Shown: piece by piece, positions 19,121 to 30,600 of the stretch
Position numbering within the stretch: position 1 is the stretch's first letter
Layout: each line of letters starts with the position of its first letter
DNA from: Smittia aterrima
Lineage: Eukaryota; Arthropoda; Insecta; Diptera; Chironomidae
Assembly (NCBI GenBank): GCA_033063855.1
Contig: CP093830.1
Location: 21,018,854-21,082,853 of the forward strand
Reading direction: 5' to 3'
DNA length: 64,000 nt
The notes under the pieces: generated by a model
The model's input: only the letters and a program-made list of their open reading frames with translations
The model's database searches: none
Told to the model about the DNA's origin: nothing
Translations under genes and position numbers: made by a program

Positions 19121-20780
19121 ATGAGCCGTCTTCAAGTCTCATACGTTAATCGATCTGATAACTTCTTTCGAAGGAATCAAGATTTCAAAAAACAATTTTG
19201 TCATATTTACGCAACAAGGCTCAGAACACTTGGAAGTGAATTATTGAAAGCTAAAGCAGAAGAGAAATTTGGTAAATTCGATTAAATAGAAGGAAATGTA
19301 ATGTAATTAAACTCTCTTTATCTTTTAGGCTCAAAATATCAATTCAAGAAAATTTCTGAGTTGAACGAGGAAGCTCCTGAGACTTGCATAATTATCGGAA
19401 CTCTCTTCAAGGATCAAGTACTGAAACCAAGCATTCTCAAAGAAATCTCAGAAGACAATCAACTTGTACCGATGCCTCCACGATCCAATTACAATGACGA
19501 GCAAGATGTTGTTATACTCGAGGATGAACTTCAGAGAATTAAGCTTGAAGGCAAAATTAATGTTCCAGAGCTGGTGACAGGAATCGTTGCTGCTATTCTA
19601 GGTAAGTTCGATGAGAGACTTTTGTCTTTACAGATTTAATAAACTGATCTTTCTTACAATGTGAAATTAGGAAAAGATCGTAAGTCTTTAAGATTCAATT
19701 TTATGTTTCATTGAATCGTAACTCATTTACTGTCTAAGCAATTTCACTTAAGTTTTCACACATTGCACTTTTGTTTGTGTTTCTAATGATTTGTGTATTT
19801 CAAATATTAATTTGTCTTTTCTTCAAGGCTACATCGGCAGTGCTGGGATGTTTACTGTCGAAGATATTTTGTTTTACGAGTGTGGACCTGAAATTCCATT
19901 GAAAAGCATCAACAATTCTCCTCTGATCGTGTTTATCAGTGGATTGGATCTGGCAAATACTGAAAGCGCGTCGTTGTCATGGGAAATCTTCCAGCAATGG
20001 ATTCAAGGAAATTTGGAAACACCATCTGTCGAGGGAATTGATCCATCGCGTGTTGTACGAGTTGTAATTGCTGGAAATTCTATAACTGCAAGTCCAGCGA
20101 AGCAAGAGAAGAACATGAGCTCTTTGGTTCTCCGAACTTTCGACACCAAAGAAATGCTCAAAAGTCTAAAACAGTTCGATGAAATCATTTCAAACCTTTC
20201 TTCTTCAGTTGAAGTTGATTTGATGCCTGGAGAGTTTGACCCATCGAATCACATGTTGCCACAACAGCCTTTCCATCATTGTATGTTCCCGAAAAGCGCA
20301 ACGAACCGAGCATTCAATGGAGTTCCTAATCCATATCAGTTTGAAATCGAAGATCGTTTAATTCTTGGAACTTCAGGACAGAATATTGACGACATCAGAA
20401 AGTTCAGTACAGTCGATGATCCAATTGAATGTTTGAAAAACTCCTTGAAATGGTCTCACATTGCTCCAACGTGTCCAGATACATTGCCATGTTATCCGTA
20501 TTACGAGGAAGATCCATTCATCATCAGCAAATGTCCTCATGTGTACTTTGCAGCTCAAAATAATTCAAATTTCCAAAGCGATCTCTTCAAAAGTAAGTTT
20601 GTCTTTAACTTCTTAGGTTGAAAATAATAATTCTTTTTTCTAGATTCGAATGGACAAGACATCCGACTCTTCACTGTCCCTTCATTCCAAAAGTCGCAAA
20701 CCGTTGTTGTTCTGGATCTTCAAACTCTCATTTGCTATCCAATGTCATTCGCTGTTAACACAAATGTTGATGAAGAATAA
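19121..20780 (+). CDS. PolD2: DNA polymerase delta small subunit (POLD2/p50)
   Basis: Exons 19121-19271, 19329-19601, 19828-20592 and 20644-20780 give 441 residues. The N-terminal OB-fold part (APETCIIIGTLFK) leads into an inactive phosphodiesterase-like domain with GLDLANTES, IAGNS, DLMPGEFDPSNHMLPQQP and FPKSA, the classic POLD2 signatures, and ends with LFTVPSF and DLQTL. It bridges the catalytic subunit and accessory subunits of replicative polymerase delta in the nucleus. The length is close to the human and fly proteins. AATAAA overlaps the stop codon. Confidence 0.95.
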
Positions 20781-22360
20781 AAAATTAAATTTCTGAAAAG
20801 TTTCTAAATTAAAAAACAAAATTCAATGTTTCAAAAATTAATATTTTTATTATCTGCTCAGCAGAATATTCTTTTGATTTGTCAGGAATCACAGACATGT
20901 TCATTTCAGTCTTTTTATTTTGCAGCTTGTGAAGCGAGTTGACATCATCTCCAAAAGCTCCTGTAACGACATGAGACACAAGTTAGTAAAATTTCCTTAA
21001 AATCTTCTTCATAAGGGGAAAGTCAATTTAAGAAATCGAAAAATAAACTGAGAAGATAATGGCATCAATTGCCGTTTATAAAGATTCGGAGCAAGCGCAG
21101 CAAGTTCATCGGCTTAGTTATTGAGAAACGATTCAAGTCTACGAGAGTTATGATGTTTGATACGCACAAATGACTAAATCATGATTCTGTTTTATTTATA
21201 GATAAGAGTTATGATGTGATATCATCAACTTTGTTTGCAACAACTTACCGCTCTTACGTCTTTCGATTAAAATGTTTCTATCGCAACCGCAATTTGTTTC
21301 GCTTTACATTGCACCGCATCGCTATTATTGTATCTTCCTCAATAATCCGCAACTTTTTCACAAGCTTCGTTCGCTGTGACATTCGTTTAACGTTCAGTCT
21401 TTGTCATAATCTTATGACTCGTAGTTTCTCGCTTTATCATAACCGTTCGATGTCAATTTATTGTTTACACTTTTTATTTTATGTTGAAGCGTCTCGCTTC
21501 TCAGCCGCTAAACATTTTTTTCGTCACGAGCTTTTTGATTTTTCCGATTTCCGCACAATCATATTTCAGTGACATCACTTTGTTATTCAATTGTTGCCGC
21601 ATTTGTGTGATGAGATCCGTTTTCATTATCAACCGCAATCAATTTCATCTTCTCAAATACTTTTCAACACTTTGTGGTCGGTCCCAGAATACTCTTCATC
21701 ATCAATAAGCTTTCGAACAATTTGCCGTATGAATAACACGAATTCAAAGGTTTGAGAGCGATGACTTGATCGAACGAAATTTGAGCCGCTTGGAGATTTG
21801 ATGTACCTAAGGATTTGTTAAAGTGATTTTGGTCGAGATGCAAGTCGTGTTATTTTAAGAATAATGTATTTTATCTTTTCGATACTTCTTTACATTTCAA
21901 ATAAATCTGTTTGTTGCTGAATGCACATTTATCCAGCGCAAGAAACTTGGAGGAGCGTTATCCTTGAGTAGGAAGCGCTTTAAAATCGCAATTCTTTTTT
22001 TTTTGTTACAAGTGCAAAAGATTTTCTCAATCTACAAAGGTTGAGGAATTAAAATTTTTCATCAAGTCAAGGATTAAAGGTTCTTGAAACTACCGCCCGA
22101 ATAAGCTTAGTTTTGTTTGCCCTTTGTCAAGTTACAAGTGATCTTAATTACTAGGTGAAAGGTTTTGAATCTTTAATTTGCAATTTTCATTTCAACGCAA
22201 TCTCAAGACAGCGCTGTAAACAATCTTGCACGCAATCCTCTTAATTCTAGATCAAATAAGTTTTTATTCTCCGTAGATCGTGATAGATATCCGCTAACGC
22301 AATTGAACGCTCGTGTGTTTGTATGTGGATGAAGGATACTGGCGACAGTAAGTAAACGGC
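20781..22360. other. Convergent 3' region between PolD2 and the RRM gene
   Basis: About 1.6 kb with no supported gene. On the minus strand, 20800-20960 holds an acceptor-like TCGTTACAG followed by about 50 open codons (DDVNSLHKLQNKK), which could be an unrecognised terminal exon. The rest is AT-rich, with scattered CCGCAA words. The long open frames lack ATG starts. Confidence 0.4.
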
Positions 22361-24274
22361 TTAGAATCGACGATTTTGATTCATAAAACCGCCACCACGA
22401 CCTTGGTTGCTATAAAAAAATTATGAATTTTATTTTAAATATATGCATTCGTTAGTGTTCAGTTAGCAGCAAAAAATGATTCGCCGCAACCGCAAGTTTT
22501 CAGCAATATTTCGCATGACCAATCAGATGCCACTTTCCCGCAACATTCAGTACAAAACGATGAAAACATCGCAATGAACGATGCTCATTCGTCGTCTAAC
22601 GCAAATTCATAGTCACAAATCAATTCGTCAGTACTAGATTCAAGGGGAATGCTGGGCAATAGACACGAACGGACGTAACGAAAACTAATCAAAAATCAGA
22701 GTATTCACTTACCGGTTCATTCCTCCTCCTCCTCCTTGATTGAAGTTGTTTCCTCCTTGGTTGCTATTCCCGAAGTTTCCGCCGCCTCCAAATTTGTTTG
22801 GTGGTCCATCAATATTTCCTGAAGATTGCTGTCCTCGGCGACTAAACATATCGTTTCCTCCCGAGTTACCTCCTCCTTGACCGCCGCCCATGTTGTTTTG
22901 TTTGAAGTTTCGTTCAAAGTTTTGTCCTCCGCTGCCCATGTTGTTGTTATTGTTGCGGAATTGTTGTGGCGGAGCTGTGAATGAAGATTGGCCTTAGTTG
23001 TTTTCATCCTTTAACATAAAGTTTTAAGAGATCTTACCGTTATTTCGTCTGTTTCCCATTCCGTTGTTGTTTTGACGCTGATCAGAGTTGCCGAAGTTGT
23101 TTTGTCCAATGTCGTTGGGGAAGGAAGGAAGAGCAAATCCACGACGATCTTCACCGAAGCCTCCGAAATTGTTGTCGTTATCAAAACCACCTCCATTGCG
23201 ACGATCAAAGCCTCCTCCGTTATTTGAATTCATTCCACGATCAAAGTTATTAACGGGCTGTTGACGGTTATCCATTTGTCCCATGTTGTTATCGAAGAAA
23301 CGATTCATTCCTCCGTTTGAATTGTTTGACATTTGTCCGTTGTCGTTGTTGCGTCGCTGGAAGTTTCCTCCGCCTCGGTTTCCATTATTCTGGAGATTCT
23401 TATAAGGAGTGTTTCTGTTTTGTTGACGATCATTCTGTCGGTTTGGACGCATCGGTCCTGGGCCATTTTGCATCTGATTTTGTGGCATTTGGTTCTGTTG
23501 ACCACCTCCCATGTTTCCTCCTGAAATCGCATGAAACATTTATTAGTAAATTTAGTAAGAGATGAAAGAGAAATTAGCGCTTACCTCGGAAACCACCGCC
23601 TTGCATTGGTCCGCCTTGTTGTGGAGCGCGATTCATCATTCCTCCGTCGTTTCGATTGCCGCCTCCGTTTCTATTTCCTCCATTCATTCGACCAACAGGT
23701 GGTCCATTGCCTTGTGGACCTCCTTGACCGCCTCCTTGATTAGGTTTGCGGTCCTTCATTCGCCCACGCTCGACGACAATGTTAGCGCCATTGAAAAGAG
23801 AGTTGTTCAAATTCTTGATAGCATTCTCAGCCATATCTTGAGTTTGCATGTGAACGAAACCGCACCGATTCATAATGTCACATTCGGTAACAACTCCATA
23901 CTTTTCAAACAGACGACGGAGATCTTCAGGCTTTGAACCTTGTGGCAGCGATCCGACGAAAACTTTTGTTCGCTAAAATAAAAAATTTCAATTAAGTTAA
24001 TTCACGTTCACTGGATCTTACAAAAGTCGAAGCATTCACTTCATTGATATCAGAAAACGAGTTCAAGTTCTTAAAATTCTTTTGCTTAATGCAAAAACGT
24101 CTTATTTATGATTCATACAACAACAAAATCAGCGTCCATTAGAGAAAATTTTCAAAACACTTTTTTTTCTCGAAATTCATTCGCTTAACTCGATCTAAAT
24201 CGATAATCACAAAACTATTCACTCAATCTCTACATTTTAATTATTTTTAGTAAAAGAAACTTACGGGAATCATA
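22361..24274 (-). CDS. Single-RRM, Gly/Asn-rich RNA-binding protein
   Basis: Exons (minus) 24274-24266, 23972-23585, 23520-23038, 22974-22713 and 22409-22361 join to 396 residues. The first coding exon is only 9 bases (MIP) and the last is 49 bases. One RRM at about residues 4-75: RNP2 VFVGSL, RNP1 CGFVHMQT, in the short RBM4/lark-like style. The remaining ~310 residues are a low-complexity Gly/Asn/Gln/Met-rich tail with scattered Arg (GGGFRG, RRNNGG, terminal NQNRRF), typical of granule- or paraspeckle-forming hnRNP-like proteins. It is not a two-RRM NonA/PSF protein. Exact orthologue not recognised. Shares its upstream region with Bruce. Confidence 0.82.
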
Positions 24275-24626
24275 TTTATTTAATTTTTTTACAGATTGAT
24301 GAAATCTAACGCGGAACTCTCTCTTTCACTCTCTTTTTTGAAAACTGATGAGGTCGAAACTACGAACGAAATCAAAATCCGGGGCGTCGAGCTGTTTTTG
24401 TTATAATTTTTTTGAAGATCCAGAAAAGAAATAAAGGAAAAAAAACTTATTGAATACAATTACCGCGAGTTAAATTAAATATCGAAAAGCAAAGTGCGAT
24501 CGCAGGAGTATCGAGAATCGAATGCGATCAAATTTTTTCTATGTTGTGCGGAGCAAGCCAAAAAATTGTGCAATTCCGCATTTTGAAAATTGAAAATTTG
24601 TGAAATTACCAAAAAATCCATCGGAA
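24275..24626. promoter_or_regulatory. Head-to-head intergenic region, RRM gene / Bruce
   Basis: 352 bases between divergent start codons; presumed shared promoter region. It contains GCGATCGCAGG and several pyrimidine-rich stretches. No core promoter element is certain. Confidence 0.5.
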
Positions 24627-27600
24627 ATGGAAGAAGCAAAAGAATTCCTTAAGGAAGACGGATACTTAGCTGTTACCGACTGTTCAGATATCCACAAAAT
24701 CATTTTTCATCCCAATTTGAACGTGATTCTAATTTTCACGAATTCCATCATTCTGACACTCGACGTCAACTCTGGAGTAGTTTTGCAGCGAGTTGCAGCG
24801 TCAGGTAAATATGATACCTTCGGTTTAATTTAGTTTCTTGCTGATTGAACGAAGGAATCTTAGAAAAAACTCAACCTAACCAAAAAAGGCGAATTTTCCG
24901 AGAAAATTTCCGATTTTTCCTTCGCGGCATTACATTTCATATCGTCTACCTTCAATTTCTTATCAAATTCGCTTCTCTCATAAAATATCAAGTTCTAAAA
25001 AAACGAGTTTTCTCATTCATAAGCAAGTTTGCAAAGCAAAAAATGATAAAAAGAAGAAAATTTATGAATGAGCGAAGCAGAGAATTTTAAATCAAATAGA
25101 ATCAGCTTCGGACATTTAATATTTCCTTTCTTTACTCTTTTCATAATTGTAGATGAGAAAAACAAAGTGATAAATGGGAAATATCTCACAGAGCATGATA
25201 AAATCTTGTTTTGGAATAATGACAGCATCGGTTTAAGAAGTGATTACAACGGAGTGTTATTGTTGGATACGATTCTTCAAGCGCCCATCACCAACACTGA
25301 TAATGTAATCAAAATAGAGTTGCTGCTGTCGGAAGCCGTTCTATTGCACCAAAGCCTTGCTCTTCTCGAGCAAAACGGAGTTGAAAATTCAGCGGATGTC
25401 ATTAACGAGCTTGTGCAAAAAATTGGAGAAGCTCAACAGCGTTCGAAGAAAGGAATTAAAGCTCAAAAATGGGAAACAATCTGTTTAGAACTTTCTCATT
25501 CGAGTTTAAAAATTGTCGCAAGTACAATGGTCATGGAGTTGAAGAGTCTTCAGCGTCACATTCCGGCTCTTGCAATTGCATCAGCTGTTAACGAACGTCT
25601 AACTGATCTGGTTGCTGGTGGACGAGTTGTTGAAAATGATTCGCTTCAGAGATGTCACATGTACTCGGAAGCTGCTCGTCGTAAGACATTCGACACATGG
25701 CCGTAAGTAATTTAATTTCGAGAAAAAATGATTGTTGCTCTAACAAATTATTCTCTTTTTAGACATCTTGATTACAAGTGGGCACTGCCAGATCAAATGG
25801 CTCAAGCTGGATTCTATCATCAATCAAGTGAAAGTGGAGATGATCGTGCAATGTGTTTTACTTGTTCAGTGTGTCTTGTTTGTTGGGAGAAAACTGACGA
25901 ACCGTGGAGTGAACACGAACGTCACTCGCCAGACTGTCCATTTCTCAAAGGAGAGTACACACAGAATGTTCCTTTGTCTGTTACGCAAGCTACCAGCCCA
26001 GCCACTAAAACCGATGGCTTCGATATTATTTCGTCTGGCGATAATGGAAGCATCACTTGTGTAGGAAACGTTGAAACCGGAGACATTATTGTCTGGAACA
26101 TTGAACGACAATTGAAAAAGTGCGTGACATTTAATATCAAGACATGTGAAAAAGGAATTCTTAAGAAGCACGATGTAGAAGACGATCTTAATTCAAAATT
26201 AACAGCGCTCTGCACGTTTAAAAAGCAAACTGTGTTCAAAGTGAAAGATGTTGGTACTGAGAAGACTAAAATAGGTGTCAATGGAACCAGAATTATTGCT
26301 GGAGTGAAATGTAAATGGAACAACAGTGATAATGAGAAGCAACAAGCATTTGAAACTGAAAAGAAGGTGAACTCGTGTAAAGAGTTTCTTATTCTTTACG
26401 CTGTTACTGAGCCACCGAAATCATCAACGAAAGGAGCTGTAACAGCCAATGGCACAGTTAATGAAGAAGCTTCATTTAGTCCTTACGCGAATTCCAAGAG
26501 CGGATCATCCAATCTACTTACGATTTTGGAATCATCGAATGAAGAGCGACTTGATGGCTTTGATGACTTTCTTAAGTTCATTGATAACAAAGAAGCTTCA
26601 AAGCAAAATGTTAACGAGTCATTAATGTTGGTTCCTTCAGCTTCGGTTGCAAACAACAGCGACAAGTGGATGTTCATTCATCCAGAGAAAAGTGAAACAT
26701 CAGAAATGGATTCTGCAAAGTCCTTGCCAATGAATGGACCTGTGCTTGGTGGCTCATCTGTTGCGCAAAAAGCTATCGCCAAAGCAAAAGCTGATAACGA
26801 AGTCATTTGCTTCCCAATTCAAACGATTCAGATTCCAACTTATTTATTCGACGACTACGAAATCACTGAGATTTTACCTTCGTTTGATAATCGCTATCTT
26901 CTGATTGTGCTCAAGAGATCTCAAGAAAAGTCAGATGATGAGATTGTGTTCATGGAAACAGATCAGAACGACGCTTATAGCCCGGAAGAGTTCCCGTTTG
27001 TTCATCTCTTGCTGTTTGGAATTGACGATAACGGTTTAATCAAGGAAGTTCCACTTTGTCAACGTCTACTTGGACCAAAAGACACGCCAATCGAGATTTG
27101 CATGTTACCAAAGTTTGATACGAACGGTCGATTGTTCAGCGGCTCTCCAACGGAGTCGGGCGCCTTTGTCATGACTTGCGTTGATGGATCAATTAAAGTA
27201 CTATCAATAACAACGTTAAAAACGATTTCTGAGGCAAAAGTCGAGGGTCAAAAGTTTATCTCGACTGTGTACTGCAAAAATCTGGAACGACTCTGCGGTT
27301 GTACAGATAAGGGATTGTTGCATTTTTATTCGTTCTATGACCTTGATCTTGATTCGAGTGATGAGGTTGACGATGAAACAATGATGGTCTTGAACGATCC
27401 AGACAATAAGCAAGCCATTTATGATAACGCTGTGCCATCAACTTCAACAGCACCGCCAACAACTTCACAGATGGACGATAAACGTCCAAATCCAGAACTC
27501 GTCGCACATCGCAAAGAGCTGACATTAAATGACTTGAAAGTCCTCTACTCGCTCACGCTTTTTGATGAAATGTTGACACCGTATTCAGCAGAAGTTCCTG

Positions 27601-30600
27601 GATGTTGGACTGAGCTTGTTCAAGCACAGAAACAGCGACGTCATCCTCAACATCTCAGTCCTGGCGAAGATTCGCACTTGACAAGAACTTGGCGATTGCA
27701 TAACGATGCAACAACATGGGATGAACATTTGATTGAGCTTAGTTTACCGAAAACAACTTCACTCGGACATATCGACTTCAAATTTGCCATCCTTCAACCT
27801 TGTTCGAATCCGCCAGCTATTCAAGTCACGTTGCTAAAGCAAAAATCAATCGGGATCTGTTGTCGTCGAAAGCCTGGAGGAAAGATGTCTTCATCTTCAA
27901 GATCTTTCGATGTTGACGACAAACTCAACTTTAATTTAAATTCTGGGTCACCTTCATCATCAACGTTCAGCTCAGTTGAGAATCCTGTTCTTAGCGAAGA
28001 ATATTTGCAAGCGAGAAACGCTGAAATCCTTGCTGGACCAATCGAGCTTTCGTCATGCATGGATTTGAATGAGCAAGGAGGAACTGTCACTCTCGTCAGC
28101 CCGAAGTTACTTAAATCAAAAGCAAGAAATTATTTACTTCACATCAAAACAATGGCAGACGTTTCAAAGGATGGTCACACAAAAATGCGAGGTGAGTATT
28201 TGACGAAAGTCTCATCCAAGTGAAATGTCATCGTAAAACTATCTGTTCAACTTTGACACTTCACGACAAAAATAAATTTGATCATCTCACTCGAAATATG
28301 TTTGCACCCGAAAAAAAAATCACTCAACTCTCAACAAATCCAAAAAAAACTTTCCCAAAAGTAAAATATTTCCGCAACAAATATGTTCGCTTTCGTCCAC
28401 AGTACCAGTTAGGAAAAAAGGGATAACAAGCGTTTTGCTTTCATCATTTGCTAATAAAGACACCAGCAAAGTCGAACGCGTCACATTCGATTCAGTCTCT
28501 CGCGCCAAATCGAACGCTAGTAATGAGTTTTACATAGGTAAAGTGGACCCTTTCTCCTCTTTTCTTTCTCTATTGCTCACTCAAACTCGGTCGATTAATT
28601 TCTTTTTAATTTCGAAAACAATCATCAGTCTTCATTAAACGATTGGGAAACCATTGCATGATTTGTGACGTTCGACGAATTGATAGAAAAAGTCGTCCTG
28701 AGATGAAATTTTGACTCAGCACTTTTTCTTTCTCTTTTTGATTAAGAAATTTATTTTAATGAAAATATTTATTTTAGGATGCGATTGGCTTCACGAAATC
28801 AGCATAACTGTACGAGCAACGCAGGAAGTCACAAGTATTAACAACGAAAGACTCCAACGCTTGGCTATGCTTGAGTCGAACACTTTGTTGAAAAATCTTT
28901 TCGCCATCGCAACTAACAATAGTCAGCCATTGACTCAGAGTCTTGCCATGGATATTCTCATTTGGATATTGTCGATTCGGTTAGCTCGTTATCGATGCCC
29001 GAGAAATCATTCATCGACTGACGTGAATTCCCAGCAAAGCTACTGCGTCAATATCGTGGAGCAACATTTGAATGAACTTATTAGGAAATGCATTTTATTA
29101 AACAACCGAAGCATGTCACACAAATGTGTGAAACTAGTTATAACGACATTGCATGGTGCTCAGAACATCACGGATCAACATCAATGCTTCAGCTTTGAAA
29201 TGAGTTTGAAGAATTCACTTTTGAGTTCAATTCCCGAGATAATCAACACTTCACATGCCGGAGCAGTTCGATGGTTTACGATGCTGATCTCGGCTACATC
29301 AAACATTGAGTCGCAAGTCGCTATATCCACAGCTCTTATGAAACTTCTTATTGAAGTGCTGAAGGAAATTTCTGAACGACCAAACGCAATGAACTCAATT
29401 TTACAATCGAGATTCGGACTTTATGGAATGCCTTTCGAATCAGAACTCTTTGATACTGAATTACCGTCTATTGGAAGAAATAGTAACGTCTCCTACTGCA
29501 ATGTGTTCTACACCAAAGCTGGTGCAACTCCTCTTAATGGTCAACAGCAGCAGCAACAAAATCAATTTAGTGATCTTAAAAACTTTTGTTCTTCAGGTAA
29601 AACTTTTTCATTAAATCTTCATTTGACTTTTAATTAAATTCTTTAAATATTTTTACAGATGGCTCCGAGCTTAGATTTCCGATTCAGCTCCGTCGCAAGA
29701 GTATCAGCAATCACATCAAAGGACTTCTCGAAGTCGAGCCACTCCACTACACATGTTGTTCCACTTCTGAAGCAACGCGTATCGAAAATATGGACTCACT
29801 ATCAATGCAGAATACAAATTTAATTGACGACATTGTCATTGACACGCCACAGCAAATGGGAGTTGGAACATCAAAACTCGCATCTATCGGACCGAATGCA
29901 AACTTTATCAAACTTCCCAACGAGAAGATTGTGATGAATAACGAGACTGAAACAGAGAAACTGGAATCAGGACTTCAAGGTAGCGAAAAAATCTTTTATC
30001 AGCAAATGAAGAAGCACAAGTTTGTGAATCCTGCCGAAGCCAAACCAAGCGCTAATCCAACAAACACCTTCAAATCTATTTTCATCGGTGATGAAGAGTT
30101 GATGATGATGCAGCAAGGAGAAGAGAAAGAAACGGAGATCATTGTTGAAGCTGGAAGAAGTCAATCAGGCTCTGCACTTTATAACAGTCGAGTCAAAGAA
30201 TTTATTGAAGAAACCAACAAAGAAGATTCGACCATTACGATTCTCCCATGGCACAAGCTTTTGAGCACGCCAGCCAAGCAGATGATTGTCGTTGATAGAA
30301 TGCATTCAGGAGCTCGTCGTCAAGTGACTCTTGATTTCGGATATCCGATCTTGCTAACTGATGTCGTCATTCCAGCATGCAGCGATTTAGCTTCGCTCAC
30401 AATTGACGTTTGGTGTTTCGAGGAAGATGGAGATTCCGTTCGCTTAGCTGTTTCACAAGACATCGGTATTAAAGCTTTAATATTAAGTGATCTTCAGCCA
30501 CCTCCAGTTTGCAGATTCCTTAAAATAACATTCATGGGACGTTACGGAATGTCAGCGACACGATGCAAACTTCCGATGGGATCATTTTACGGCAATGTTG

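Noticed and set aside
18756..19124. 122-codon ORF between the LENG8-like gene and PolD2
   Set aside because: It fills the shared upstream region and overlaps the PolD2 start; no domain recognised.
21216..21572. 118-codon plus-strand ORF after PolD2
   Set aside because: Starts with GTG, is Phe/Arg/Ser-rich as expected of translated AT-rich non-coding DNA, and has no splice or family support.
22700..23870. Opposite-strand and shifted ORFs over the Gly/Asn-rich repeats
   Set aside because: Shadows produced by the low-complexity coding sequence of the RRM gene.
22361..24274. Identification of the RRM gene as nonA/PSF
   Set aside because: Only one RRM is present, and the DBHS second RRM and NOPS region are missing.
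28220..28426. Lysine-rich ORF in the Bruce intron
   Set aside because: Lies in intronic sequence with no ATG-based family support; only the 28403-28537 exon fits by phase.
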